A DNA stretch of 64,000 bases from Rallus limicola (Eukaryota > Chordata > Aves > Gruiformes > Rallidae): assembly GCA_022605955.1 (NCBI GenBank), contig JAKCOZ010000012.1:24736015-24800014 (forward strand), given 5' to 3'. The position numbers and the translations under genes are program-made. Below are positions 15,387 to 28,150 of this stretch, one piece after another; the stretch's first letter is position 1, and the number at the start of each line of letters is the position of its first letter. A model generated the notes under the pieces. That model saw nothing but the letters and a program-made list of their open reading frames with translations, was not told the DNA's origin and made no database searches.

Positions 15387-15609
15387 ATTAATGTCTCTCA
15401 CTAATAGCTAAGTAGTCCCTCTGTTTTGCTTTTGTGTCCTTCTACCAAATTGGATCAGGTAATTTTTGATTACTCAGGTATGTTTTCCCTTTTCCTTTAT
15501 ATTTCTTGCTTTTCTTCTCCATGTTGCCTGGACTGTTGTTCAGTCTTATGGAACCTCCAGAAACCTTCAGAAATCCACAGAATTCTTCTGTGTTGCTTTT
15601 CTCTATCAT

Positions 15610-15628
15610 CAAACAAACAAACAAACAA
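15610..15628. repeat. (CAAA)n microsatellite
   Basis: Four to five units of CAAA/AAAC in a row. Simple sequence; two overlapping short open frames run through it and are not credible genes. Confidence 0.9.
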
Positions 15629-16511
15629 GACAATGTGATTTTTCCATAATGTTTAACAACCGGGGGGTTCCTATACACAGAATTCAGCTGCAGCCCATTT
15701 CTTAACAAATATGATTTCCTACCACTCCAGGGTGTTTATTAAAGCTTCAACCTAGCAGAGCTTTCCCCAGCCCTTGTGTTTGCCCTTTTAGCTCTGCATA
15801 GCAGTTAAAACCCAAGATTTCAAGAAAACTTTATGATTTTATTCTCCATCATATTTTGATTTCATTCCCTCAGATATTTTTTCACTGCAAACAGGCTCAA
15901 TATTTTGCAGTAGAAACCTCATCTAAGTGTGATTGAAGTCAGTGAAAGCCAGTTGAAGTTTGCAGGCTTTATAGTGAACCCTAATTTAGCAGCTGAGCCA
16001 GCCCCCACTCTTTTAACAGAAGTCAATAACTCTTTCAGCAGCAGCCGATGTACACGCTACGCTTTGACACACACACACAAAACCACCAAAACAATTAAGC
16101 ATGTACTTGTAACTGAGATGGATGCATGAGTAATAGCATGTCACACACACACAAGGATTGCAATGCTTTGTTGACTCTAACCTTCATCACAGGAAAATAC
16201 AGAAAGAAGTTAATGCCAACTTTGCTTTTGTAGCAGAGAGGATTGCCTCTCCTGTGCTGGGAGGAGGGCAGATTTAAATATTGCTTATCCCTGAAATGTT
16301 TAGATATCCTTCCTCTCTTCTTCCCGTGCTATTTAAGCAAGAACCTGTTAGATTAAGAACTCTGTAACCTCATCACAGTGTGTTGGGTTTCTTTCATATT
16401 TCAACTTTCTTATTCATTAATAGAATCTCCAGTGATCTTGCTGCCCCTGCCTTGAGATCAGCTGATACTTTGCCTTTTGATGAAGACAGCTTAGGAGGAA
16501 GCATTCACCAA
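15629..16511. other. Non-coding interval, no gene seen
   Basis: AT-rich unique DNA with two short (AC)n runs near 16068-16079 and 16142-16152. No exon or interspersed repeat was recognised before the CR1 remnant that follows. Confidence 0.45.
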
Positions 16512-16848
16512 ACAGCTGGGACTGTCCACCCTAGAAAAGAGAAGGCTCAAGTGGGATCTTATATACACGTACAAATACCTGAAGGGAAGGTGCAAAGAAG
16601 ATGGAGCCAGGTGCTTTCCAATGGTGCTCAGAGACAGAACAAGAGGCAGTGGGCAAAAAATGAAACACAGGAACATCAGACAACACTCTTCAGCACTGGA
16701 ACTGATTGCCCTGGGAGGCTATGGAGTCTTCATTCTTGGTCATGGTCCTCAGCATCTGGTTGTAGGTGACACTGCATGAGCAAGGAGTTTGGGCCAGATG
16801 ATCTCCAGAGGTCTCTTCAACCATTCTGGGATTCAGTGAAACACATCC
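16512..16848 (+). mobile_element. Old CR1 LINE fragment
   Basis: Recognisable CR1 landmarks appear in order on +: a diverged 'ctggagaagagaaggctc'-type block near 16525-16550, 'caagaggcagtgggc' near 16640, AACATCAGACAACACTCTTC near 16672, and the 3' region ending 'gaggtctcttcaaccattct' near 16809. Many substitutions and small deletions make this one of the older copies here. The open frame across it is not a functional ORF2. Confidence 0.85.
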
Positions 16849-17559
16849 ACTAGATCAGTGCCTCAACACGAAGAGTATCAGACCTGAAAAGTGAGGATGC
16901 TGAGTGCCTTTGAGGCCACCCTAGGATTAATATATATTGCCAAGAACCATTAAAAAAAAAATAGACATAAATCACATTGTCTTAGGTTCCCCTTATCCAA
17001 TGGGGTCACTAAACTGAGTAGCAACCCACATATCATAAGATTTTGATCAATTTTTTAAATGTCTTTGCTCCCTTATCCAGTCTCTCGTCTCATTTTTCTC
17101 TGCTCTCCTATTTCTATAATAAGAAATAAACGTACCTTTGCCTGGCCAATTTCTTTGAACTGTAAAATAAACCTGTAACTTGGGGCATACTTGGAAATGT
17201 TTACAGATGCTCAGTAACACGGTGAAGAGTCTCATGTCCCTTTGAATTTAATGGAAGTTGACACTGAATTCAATGAAGTGCGAATTTCCCTCTCAATTTT
17301 GCTAGCACTTTCCCTGGATTTATTATGCCTGTGATTTCACACAGTGTCTGTAAATAGTGTTATAATACAGCCACCAACTCAGCCGTAGTATTTCAATTGA
17401 GAAGTTAGAGTCCAAAGTCTTTTGCCATTAGCTGCCTCCAGTTCACATCTGCGACGGATAATCTGGATTCAGCCCTCTTGAGATCTGTCTTTTATTACTA
17501 ATTGGTTTCATTTATTTTCTAGCAGCTCCTCATAATTAGGAAGGATGAACCCCCCTTCT
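16849..17559. other. Non-coding interval, no gene seen
   Basis: Unique AT-rich DNA with an A-run near 16951-16960. No exon, RNA gene or repeat family was recognised. Confidence 0.45.
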
Positions 17560-17940
17560 TTAGGGAAATATCAATAATATACTATAACACAAGATCAGCT
17601 GCAGTGCAAGGGCCTTATAAAGCAGGGAGATCTCTGCATCTTCAGCTTGCTCCTGCAGAGCCCGTGTCAGGTGGCAAACCTCATCATGGGGTGATACAGC
17701 CGCCCCTCTGTCCTTCGTGCCTGCCTGATGAATAGTGACATGCGATTCTGTGAAGTCTGGAGTGTTAGCTGGCATTCCAATGGAGGTGGCCTGCCCTGCT
17801 ATGGCTTCAACACCATGGTGAATACTGAGGTGGTAAACCGTAGTCATGCAATGGTGGACTAAAGGATATGGATTTATTTCTTTTATTATGCTTTTGTGTG
17901 TAAGTAAATTGCCACCAGCTGGATTATGGCATGATATGGA
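17560..17940 (-). other. GC-richer block with a 126-codon open frame, possible exon or pseudogene remnant
   Basis: Between 17580 and 17840 the base composition rises visibly above the AT-rich surroundings. On the minus strand a frame is open stop-to-stop from 17940 down to 17560, with a first ATG at 17847-17845. From that ATG the peptide is polar and mixed (start MTTVYHLSIHH, a RALQEQAEDAE segment near residues 62-72) and turns hydrophobic at its end. I recognise no family, and no splice sites or poly(A) signal settle the matter. It could be an old processed-pseudogene piece, an exon of an unknown gene or chance. Confidence 0.2.
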
Positions 17941-20900
17941 TCATACATAGCATAGCATTTTTGGATGTTAAGGCCTCCCAGCTCCTTCACAACCAGCCTT
18001 GCAGATCTGGCCTGGTGAGCTTGCTGCTTGCTGCCCTCCTAATCCTACCGCAGTGCTTGCTGGCCTTGATAGCTTTGAAGTGAGCAGGTGCCTGGAAGGA
18101 AATGGAGTCAGATATCTGGTTACTGTCTCTGCTGTGCTCTGAGGAGTGATGAGAAGATTTACACTGGGGTAGGTGCGAGCGGGAAACGGAAGGGAATAGC
18201 AGAAATGCCATTGCCCTTGGTCACGTACCAGAGTGAAGCTGCTCTGCTAGAAACATCTTCTCCTCAGCCTGGCATGGTGACAGACCTGTCCCTTGGCCAG
18301 CAAACAAGCCGAGGGTTCGGAGAAAGGCAAAGGTGCTGTGCTCTCAGGGAGCAAAATCTCATCTGTGCTTCAGGGCCTCAAGAGATGTGAGTTAATGTCA
18401 GAGCTAATGTCTCCTGGGCTCTGTCAGGAAAACTGGATGGCCCTTGCTAAACTGTTTTTCTGTTTTTAGTTTCAACAAGCTGCATCTGCGCAGCAGAACC
18501 CTATTAAAATAACTGACTTATGCTGGTGCTTAAAGCTACCCACAAAAATAAGTGCTTTGCTGAAAAAGGATGGACTTAAGCTGAAGCACTTTGCTGCATA
18601 AAGTTCTGAGTCAATATTTTAACTGGGCTGTGTAATTTCCCGTGGTTTAATGTGAGGCACCTCCTTGTGCCTTCAGTTCAGAACAGTCTTATACATATCA
18701 TCGGGAAGATTGTGCTCATCCTATGCCTCACTACATCTTATTATGAAATTATAATGCCACTCTATAACCTTGCTGGAGGGAGAGTTTCAAGCTAATGCAA
18801 GAAAGCTGGCCTCCCATACTGATGAACAAATATTTTAAAGTAGATATCTCTGAATATCCATCCAGTACCTCAGTGCATCCAGCCTCCGTGGATTTCTGTT
18901 GTTTACCTTGAGAGAGAGAGATGGAGTTTATGTGTTTAACTATTGCCACCCAATCCCAAAATCTGCTCCGAATTTTAACAACAGCTCTTGCAGTTTTATC
19001 TTATATGGCAATTGTCAGGTTGCCTAATCGTGTTTAGACATCTCAAGCCTGAAATTATACGAGATTACAGACTGTAGAGCAATCTCTGGGAAGTATTTTG
19101 CATGTTTGTTTCTGATAACAATTTGCAGGAAGTTCAGGCCCACTCCTAGTAGAAAATATAATATAAAATTAAAGAGTCGGTGCTTTTAGAAAGACTAATC
19201 TGGTCTGAGCTCTTCAAGGCAGGAGAACTTCAGTAGTTCAATAAACAGTCAGACATTCCCTCTGAGCCTGATAAAACCTACTGACGTCTGCAGAGAACTA
19301 TGCTGCTGTAGGAATACTGTCCCTACTCCATCACTGCTAGCATTGCATATACAGTCCTAGAGCCTGCTTGAAAACGTTCAGGCAATGTATTACCAGTCTC
19401 TTTGACAATAACCACTCATCTCATGTAAAATATCAACACAGGCTGTGCTATGTGCTCCTAATAGACATAGGCACAGGCGTTTCTTTTCCTGTGCTGTGAT
19501 AGTCTTATTGTGTGTGAGCAGCTACCAAATATGTGCAAATATAGGGAGAAGGAAAAATCTATGGAAAGTTGTAAAAACACTATGTGAGGTCTCTGAAGTA
19601 ACCAAAATAATTCTGTGGGAATTATGCTGCCTTTCTTCATGCAGTCCCAACCCTTGTATTTCAGTAGCAAAAAAAAACCCCACCACGTTTGGAAAGCAGG
19701 CTGGCATAATTGCTGTACAGAAAACCTGTGTGCAATGGCACAGATAGCCACTGGGAATAACACAAGCAAAGGTCAAAAAGAAAATGATGTTATTTGTACA
19801 AAGAGGTGTTTGTGTGTAACAAATGCAGAAAGGAGACCTCTGGTAATTAAATTCACTGCAGTATTGTTCTCCTGACCTGTGCTGCACAGTAGGAGGAGTT
19901 TAGCTAGGACACTCATGATGTGATCCATATTATTCACTCCTAAACTTCAACTTGGGTATGGAGAATTTATGGAAGACTTTAGATTTTGCTTAGAACTTTG
20001 TTAAAAATCCTGCATTGTTTTTAAAGCATGAGCAGGATGACTATGTGAGGCCTTGCCTTTGCAGAGGTGGTTTGAAAGGTGCTCTGCAGAGCAAGGGAAG
20101 ATAAGCAAATGGGCTTGTAAGATGCAGACACACCCTTGCACTCTCTTAGGAAGGGACAAAAAGGAGAAGAAACATTTTCTGACAGAAGACCCCTGATAAT
20201 GTGTGTACCTGGGTAACCCCTCAGCTCTCCTCTCTGCCACTCCCCCGGATCTCAGCAACTTGAGCAGTCAGATGTTTCCTCAAAGTCCTTTCAAGTGGAG
20301 ATCAGCTATCACCACAGCTCATTTCTGGAGTGGTTTCTGCTCCCTCCACGTGCTGGTGGAAGCCAGCTGCAGCATTCCTGCTCTGCTCTGTCTCTTCAGT
20401 GCCCAACCGCCACCGGGGACATTTTACAAGGGACACTGAGACATGGGAATGACGCGTCTTAAAAGGCAGGAGGAAATCTGGGGAAGCTGAGTTTCCTCTT
20501 TAGGCTGTCACACCATCCTCACTGACACCAACCCTGCTCCAGTTTGACCCAGAAGAGAGGAGAAGAAGGAATCAAAATACCACTTAACATGCCTGTGGGA
20601 AGGAGTACTGGGCATGCAGCTTGAACACAGCCTGTTCAGGCCAGCTCGAGCCTCCTGATCATTAAAATCAGAGAGAACAGCAAGTTGTACAAGTGTTTTA
20701 CGTACATTGCTGTAAACTGGGCTGTTCTGTTAATTTTCCCTTTCTCCCACTTGAGACCCAGCTTACTTGACCCGTGTAACTGCACATTTTCTGATAGAAG
20801 CACTGCAGATAAGTCTCAGTTATCTGGGTCTGTTTGGGAACAGAAATACACTACTGGTATCAGGAAAAAAAAGGTCTGCTTAATGTCAAGGAGTATGCCA

Positions 20901-21565
20901 AATTATGTTATGAGAAAAGGAGAAAATCTCTTGATATGATTTTCTTTTTTTTTTTTAAATATGCTAAAGCAGGAGAGAGATAAAAAGCTGTTTATCCAAG
21001 ACAAATATGGAAATAAAATTTTGTCAGCTGCTGAGGTGCATCACTATGTGCAGAACAGGTAGAATGTTCTCAGAAGTTTTAATTCAGTTATTTGGTTTGT
21101 GGTCTATGGTTATCACCAACCCTGCATTGCTCCCATCAGCTCCAACAGCACCATAAACATTTTGGGACCAAGAGCTGGAGCCTCTCTTTTCGACATTGTG
21201 CTATGTGCAAGGTTGTTTTAAGAGGGTAAATATGTACCCAGCTGCAGAGAGAGGATAACAGAAGAAAGGAGGGCTTTGCCTCTCAGACAATGCATCAAAT
21301 TGAACTTCTCATAAAATTTTTCCAGATGGGCAGAATCTTCAGCATTCACAAATTATCCACATGCGTTCTGGGCCCAATTTCCCCAATGAATTCCTGTTTC
21401 TTTGCCTGCCAATAGGTTTGTTTCTGTCTGCACCTCACACGTTTCCATTTCTATAACATTTTACATTATATATAAGATATCCACAGTCTGCAAAGGGATA
21501 GCTAGATCAAGAAAACAACCAGATTATTCTCTTTGCTCGTCAAAACAAACCAAAAAAAAGCATTT

Positions 21566-21602
21566 TTCTTTTTTTTTTTTCTCTCTTTTTTTTTTTCTTT
21601 GG
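21566..21602. repeat. Polypyrimidine (T/CT) tract
   Basis: Long T-runs separated by CTCTCT form a low-complexity pyrimidine tract. Two overlapping open frames pass through it as runs of F and S residues and are artefacts. Confidence 0.85.
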
Positions 21603-21861
21603 CTTGTGGACTGACAATGGGTGATAGAAAAAGAAACACAGCAAGTATATTCATTTTTCTGTCTCTTAAAGCTAGATATGGTTCTTATGAAAAGTCCTCA
21701 GTGTCTTCTAGCTGGTGGAAGTTTGCTCTAAAGTATATTAGGGACACTTATAGCTATTAAAGGGGGAGAAAAAAAGCAGTGGCAGCAATAAAAATGCTGA
21801 CAATAACATAATAACATAGTCCACTGAAATCTGGCAATAATCAATACATGATGTCCTCTCT

Positions 21862-21882
21862 AAAAAAGCCTTGGGCTTTTTT
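21862..21882. other. Short perfect hairpin AAAAAAGCC / GGCTTTTTT
   Basis: Nine-base arms at 21862-21870 and 21874-21882 pair perfectly around a TTG loop. The shape resembles a bacterial intrinsic terminator, but the setting is vertebrate DNA and no transcript is evident, so no function is assigned. Confidence 0.6.
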
Positions 21883-24255
21883 CAGCTTTAAACACTTTCC
21901 TTCCATAGGTGCAGGTTGTCTAAGGCTTAGGCAAGTTGGAAAACTCAGAGAAACTTTGAGAAATTACTGAAAGAGCAATAAATATTTAAATCTTGGCTAT
22001 TCACAGAATACCTCCAGCTGTGCAGGAGCGGACAATATTCCAAATCTGCAATAGCATAGAAAATCAATAGGATAGAGGCCATGGATACTCCTGCTGCAAA
22101 TGTAATTCTGGTTGCCTTATCTTCAGGCAAGAAGTAAAGTTTATTGCAAACAATATGGACCTTCCTCTTTCACAGCTATATGAATAAGGAGTGTCTCAAC
22201 TGAGACCTAGAAAATTAACTCAGTGGAAAATCAACTCCTGTTTTTGCAGAAACGAGGTGTCTAGAATGAATGTGTTAAACTTCAGTTACTCTATCGAAGC
22301 ACAACACTGCAACATCTTTTGTTTCTTTGTGTTTGGTACAAAGGGTCAGAGAGCATCATCATAAATGTCTAATGTCCTCTGTGAAGAAAAACTACCTAGC
22401 AAGAGAAATCAAACAGTACCGGGTTTAATTACTTACTACAATTTAATCATTGTTTATAAAACAGGGTTGTTTGAAACATTTAGATTACTCTGTCAGTTCT
22501 GGTACAAACATTTCTCTTCATCCTTTGGAGCCTCATGTAATCTTCACTTTTAGAGCAACAAAAAATTTTCCTCAACATATTTTTCTGGTGATTCTTCACT
22601 TCAGATGTACAGCATGGACCAGAACTAGAAGTTAGCAGGTGCTACAAGGAGAAGTGTCATCATGACAGTCCCAGTCTATCTAAAACCAAATCTTGCTCCC
22701 CAGGATGGAGCACAGTTGAAGCCCAAGTCTGAGTCATTGCCAACTTGGGGTTCATTTTCTTCAGAACACAGTGTCCCCAAAATAGCATGGCCATTCATGC
22801 TGCTTCTGCCTGATTAACTATAGGCATGACAACATCCTGCCACTCTGACCTTCTCGTAGGAAACATATCCCTTGGCTCATGGCAAGATCAAAACTTTGGG
22901 ATCTTTCTTCCTTTTAACAGCAGTCATTAAATATTTTTGAGAGGTGCCCCCTACACCCATAAAGAGCTCCTGTATCAATGTGAAGAGAAGACTGGTTTTG
23001 CAGGAGGCTTACAAAGCATGTATGGGAATGTTGCACCATGCAGCCTATGAAGGGCTTCAGGTGACCTCAGGAATTGCCCATTTACTGCAGGGATCACAGG
23101 TTGAAAGACCTTGTCTTCCTGTGTGTTAGTGCCAAATATCACGTATATGTAAATTATGAGAATAATAAAAACTTATCTGACAAATGCAGAGTAGGAAACA
23201 TAGATTAATATTTCTTAGTGTGACTTTTGGCTTTTAGATTCCAAAAAGTGAAATGAAGGAAGAAGGATGTGATTATTTGATCCTATAAAATGTCATTCTT
23301 TTTCATACTCAGATGAAACAGCGAAATTTTTTAATATTCAGCAATTCACTTGATTCATGACAAATCAAGTTCCTAAATGAAGCATTTGTGTACCGTTCTT
23401 TAGTGCATGGTTAGTCACAAAGATACAAAATATGACAGGAAAACAGGGTATGGTAGCAATAACTGCAATCTATTTGATGTAAATGGTTCAGTTGTGTGCC
23501 AAGCTACCAGTACTTCTGCTTCAGATCATGTTGGGTTACATTTATAGCGAGTATTTGTTTCCATCAGATAAATGTAAGTAACATAATCACAAGGCAATGA
23601 AGGCAGTAGATTGGTACTTTCCATATTTTTTTAATGCAGCTGTTTTTTACCCTTTTTTTGCTGTCTAAGAGAATCCACGTGGGAATTCTGACCGTGAAGG
23701 AATATTTTTTTTCCCCCTGACTAGTGGTACTAGTGGTTAATAAAGTAAAGATCTGAAAAGCTTTTATTAATGAAATATATTTTGTTTTATCACTTAGCTT
23801 TTAGTCATTTTTCACACACCCATAAAAGAGAGCAAAGAGGAAAGGAGCCACCAAAACATACACACACACAGAAAAAACCTGTAAAGTCTTTAAAAGAAAA
23901 TACTGTCGAGGTAATTCAGACACATTTTTAGATTGTAAGGACAGAAGATGAAGAAACATAGAGCCTTTGGGAAAGAAAAGTTCTCTTTAAACCTTTTCTC
24001 ACCAATTCCCGTACCAAAATGACCTTCTTTTGGTTGTAACATTATTTAGCTGTAGCATAACTTATTCTGGCAGTAATGCCAGTTCAGTCGTCTCAAGGGC
24101 CATATACTTCCTAAGATACTGCATACAATAAATACTTTGGTCCAGGTATAGGTTATACCAAGCTCAGAAGAGCTACCATATGTATAGCCTGTGATCATTT
24201 CTAGCTGGTAGATGTCTAAGAAAATAGGTCCTTGTCATATCTTGGTACGTCACCT

Positions 24256-24442
24256 ATTCACAGAATCACAGGTTCACAAGGTTGGAAAAGACCTGTAAGA
24301 TCATCAAGTCCAACCATTCCTGTCCTAAGCTAAACCAGATCTCTGAGCACCTCATCTACCCTTTCTTTAAACACATCCAGGGAAGGTGACTCAACCACGT
24401 CCCTGGGCAGCCTGGGCCAGGCCCCAACAGCTCTTTCAATAA
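24256..24442 (-). mobile_element. CR1 LINE 3'-end fragment
   Basis: The + strand shows the complement of the CR1 3' end: TCACAGAATCACAGGTTCAC, 'ggttggaaaagacctgtaag', 'atcatcaagtccaacc', then the 'ccctgggcagcctgggccag' block near 24401. About 185 bases are kept, with a sharp 3' end at the left and 5' truncation at the right. Confidence 0.93.
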
Positions 24443-27400
24443 AGTTGACATGACAACACTAGGAAAAAGTACAAACTCTGGAGGACTGAACCCAGGACCC
24501 TAAAGGTAAGGTGGATGAGCTTCCCTTTCAAACACAAGTGCTTTGCAAGGATTCATCTTCATGGCTCAGTCCCAATGCATTTAGGAGACATTTTCGATTG
24601 CATCGTTGTACCTACAGACCACCTTTCCCAGACAGCTTGGGAGATTTACAGTTATAGTGGGTATCTAAAATGCCTGCAGCTCATTTGGGGAAGAAAATGA
24701 GAAGGGGAAGTGTACAAGTATTACTCAGTTGGGGATTATGTGTTCCTGCACAGGTAAGTTCATTTAACAGGAAATTAATTGGCATGCAGTTACTCAAAAC
24801 AAAATGAATAGCAATGGGGTTTATGAAGCCAACACCAAGTGGCACCTACTGTACTGGTATTTCCCAAAATCTTCTAAAATCAGGGGGTTTATTACAAGGT
24901 AAAATGTAGGAGGTGCCATAATTGCTACTTTTAAAAGATACAGGAAGCACTTTGCCACCAATTTGTCAGAAAGGTGAGCTAGATATCTGTACAGCTTCTG
25001 TCACCATGGTTGCCATCTTTACACTGGATGCCCTGATGCTGTGGCAAGAGGGACAAGCTGCCCATGGTAATAAATTCCAGGAAACTTAATGAGAGGCTGC
25101 CTCTCTCCAAGTACCCATGGTGGAGCAGGCACATCTTCATCTGTGGGGGTGCAGGTGGTGGGCAAAAGCAGGCATTGGTGGGACACGGAACCTGTGGACT
25201 TTGGGGTAGGTGCAGTGGGGGGACCTGCGTGTGGACCAGTGGGTAGGGCATCTCATGAAGGGCACAGGAATGGACTTTACTGTTTCCACAGTCTGGATAA
25301 TCTCCATCTGAGATTCTCTTGAAGTTTTCCCATGTAAAATCTGTGAAGTTTTTAATTCTCACTGCATTCTACTCAGTGCTTTGAATATTTCTTGTGTCTT
25401 TATTATATCTCATCTGAATATGTTAGGTAAAACATAACCCCTGCCCTCAAGATGGTATAAAATACAGTTGTGTGCTTGCCAACATTGTTTGCCTTCTCTT
25501 GTTCCTGGAATTGTCTGTAGGCAGAACCTCATGGATCTGGCCCTGTATGTGACACATTTTTAAAAAATATAAAATAAATCATAAAGGACTGCCATAAATA
25601 TATTTCTTTCATCCCACCTCCTTTTGAAAAAGTGATGAGAGTGAAAAAAAGCATGGAAAAAAAGGCTCTGAAACCAACCCAGAGTGAGAGGAAATAAATT
25701 AGGGCATAATCTCCTCCTGAATATGAACGTTCAACAAGAGGAACTAGTGCAAGATGTAGAAAAGAACTAGGAGTTGCAGAAGTAGGTCTCATTTTAAATT
25801 ATATTCCAGATGAAACTACCTTCCAAGTTTCATGTCTGCCTTGTAGTTTTCCTCTTAAAAAAGAAATCAAGCAAGTAATAGTTATTTAATAACAAAGAGT
25901 GACCTATTTTTGAAATAAAATCAATAGGGAAGTGTTATTCTGAGAACAGGAATAATTTTTATGAACCTTCCTGCATCATTTCAGGTACCAATTCTATGAT
26001 GAGCACATAATATTTCTTTTTTTGACACTATCTGAGCAACCCACAGAATCCAAACTGAACTTATGGTGTTTGGACTTCTAGGGCTGAAACCTTCTTGATT
26101 ATTAAAATTATTAAATTACCATTGAAAATCTTTCCATATATCACTTGCATTATTTTCAGAAAAAAAATTCTGCAAATTCTTCCCTTCAAACAAGATGCAG
26201 TCACAGATCTTCAGAACTTCAGAAATGTATGGATTAAATAAACCACAGTGCAACTCCAGTGAAGTCAGTACTTAGGAGAGACCCTGATTTAGTGTGCTCT
26301 GATTTTAAGTGGTGACATTGGAGACACCATGCAGTGCAAAACAGGAAAAAAAGAAAAAGGAATAATGATTGACTTCTATAAAAAAAAATGGTCTTGTGAA
26401 CTCTGCTAAGAAATTAATAGGACTGATTGACTTTGCCATATCCTGATCTGTTATACAAATTATTTGTAAGTTTTTGCAGAAAATGCACTAGCACCAAATG
26501 TTATTCCAATTCATCACTGGAGGTAGGTTGTTTTCCAAAATAGAAGTGCAATTAATCATTATTAGCATAAAGAAGCTGCTGATATTGTACATTAATAATA
26601 TGATGTTAATGTTAATAAAACAATCACTGTAATGTTGATCTATTGAGTGCAGTGTGGTGAATCTATTGTGCCTTGTGTAAGCAATGAGTATGATTTATCA
26701 GGTTATGTCTACAGCACACTGTTTGGGGATAAAACTAATGTGATTAGAGAATGGAAAATGTTTTCCTGAGATGAGATTTTCAGCATTGTCCTTTGGCTTC
26801 TTTCAGGGATGCTTTTTGTACAAGGAACAGCCAAAGATTCAACTTGGGTAGAAATACTAAAGGACAATTAGGAATAAGAAATAGTGTCACTGTATCCTGT
26901 GTATTTGCTGTGCAGTAATGCAATCTTTCTTATAATAACTTTAATAATTTACCTAGAACTGTTTATAAGGAAGATCCTGAATAAAACCACTATTTGAGTT
27001 TGTTTACCTCTATCTCTGCCCTTCTCTAGCAGTTACATCCTTCTCCTTGATTAGCCTGAGTACATGAATACTTCTAGTCCCTGGACAATCACTCTTTTTA
27101 TCTAAAAACAGGTTTCCTGAACACAGATAATTTCAAAATTACTTCCATGGACATTTGTCTTAGTAAACTGTGTCTCAAACACCAATAGCACCAGTCCTAA
27201 CGAACGAGCACCAAGGCATAGTCAATACGAAAGGCAGTTTATTTAAATACAAGACTTAGCAGAACATCTGCTGTCCATTTAGCACTGTTTTCAAGGGTCT
27301 TGGTTCCATGACACTGCTGTGACTCATTATCACATGTGTGATTTAACAATATTAAATGACGTTGAAGCTTTAGTTTAAGCTCTTAATTGAATGCACAGAT

Positions 27401-27625
27401 TCAAGATGAGAACATAGATGGAGCTGAAGGCACCCAAGGTGGGGATAGCAGAGACACTGAACTTTATCCAATGCTGGGTCTAAGGGATTGGGTTTTGTCT
27501 GCTGAGTAGTTTCTTTAAACCTCATGTTTAAAATGTCTCCTTTCCCCTTTGCTCCCTACTCATGCATATGATTTCTTTTCAAGTAAATATAGGCAAACTG
27601 CATATTCTAACAACAGAGAGCAACG
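24443..27625. other. Non-coding interval, no gene seen
   Basis: AT-rich unique DNA. Short frames near 24979-25362 overlap on both strands and have no recognised family. No interspersed repeat, RNA gene or splice-bounded exon is visible. Confidence 0.45.
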
Positions 27626-27627
27626 TT

Positions 27628-27645
27628 GGGGTGGGGGTGGGGGGG
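27628..27645 (+). promoter_or_regulatory. G-quadruplex motif
   Basis: GGGGTGGGGGTGGGGGGG supplies four runs of three or more Gs with loops of one base, the pattern expected of a stable intramolecular G-quadruplex on the + strand. It sits just 5' of a GATA palindrome. The motif is seen directly; folding in cells is inference. Confidence 0.65.
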
Positions 27646-27711
27646 AAGGAAAAAGTGGGTGGGTTTTGTCTTAGCAGCTTATCCTTTGGTAATAAGGTTG
27701 AGAAATAGGAT

Positions 27712-27723
27712 TTATCAGATAAG
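27712..27723. promoter_or_regulatory. Palindromic GATA-factor site
   Basis: TTATCAGATAAG contains two inverted GATA motifs sharing the central bases, with another CTTATC at 27678-27683. GATA zinc-finger factors bind such sites, and paired sites are tighter. A cluster within about 100 bases of a G-quadruplex motif suggests a possible enhancer. Chance occurrence is possible in 64 kb. Confidence 0.35.
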
Positions 27724-28125
27724 CTCTTGTGGGCCCATATTTGATTGCTGGGCTGCACGTGACATGGAAAGATTTGACAGTTTTTTAGTAATCAGGTTTG
27801 TCATAATTTTGTGGAAGGATTTGCAGCCTCTGGCCGCGATGCTGATGAGTGCTACAGATGCCAAAGGGCTCTGGCTTTGCATCTATTACACACAGAGACA
27901 ATGTTTGGTTTTGAAATCATTTCTGTGCTTCATGCATAATCTCATGACATGGAGAGGATTGGAAGTTCAAAAGCCTGTATTCTCTTTCATCACTTCTATT
28001 ACAGGCCAGAAATTTTGTTTAGCCAAAAGGTTCCTTAAAGCATAGTAGAGCCCGTGAATAAAAACACCACGACAAATTCATCGATACTCTCTAAAGTTTT
28101 GCCACAGGCTTCTCAAAAAATATAA
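27724..28125. other. Non-coding sequence, no gene seen
   Basis: A + strand open frame of 139 codons (27626-28045) crosses the G-run and this segment. Its start lies in the low-complexity G-tract and the product shows no domain I know, so I do not call it a gene. The segment may be conserved non-coding DNA linked to the GATA site. Confidence 0.4.
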
Positions 28126-28150
28126 ATTATTATTATTATTATTATAATAA
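28126..28150. repeat. (ATT)n microsatellite
   Basis: About eight ATT units with a mirror-like ATAATAAAAAATAAT stretch after them. A shorter (ATT)n run occurs again at about 28473-28488. Confidence 0.9.

Larger units (their letters stand above)
17941..24255. other. Non-coding interval, no gene seen
   Basis: Just over 6 kb. The first 450 bases (to about 18390) remain relatively GC-rich and hold a 100-codon + strand open frame with no recognised family. Beyond that lie a T-run near 20945-20956, a C/T-rich tract at 21566-21602, a short perfect hairpin at 21862-21882 and an (AC)n patch near 23860-23870. No CR1, LTR or RNA gene was found. Confidence 0.45.

Noticed and set aside
27626..28045. 139-codon + strand frame as a gene
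   Set aside because: It begins inside a G-run and shows no domain or splice context.
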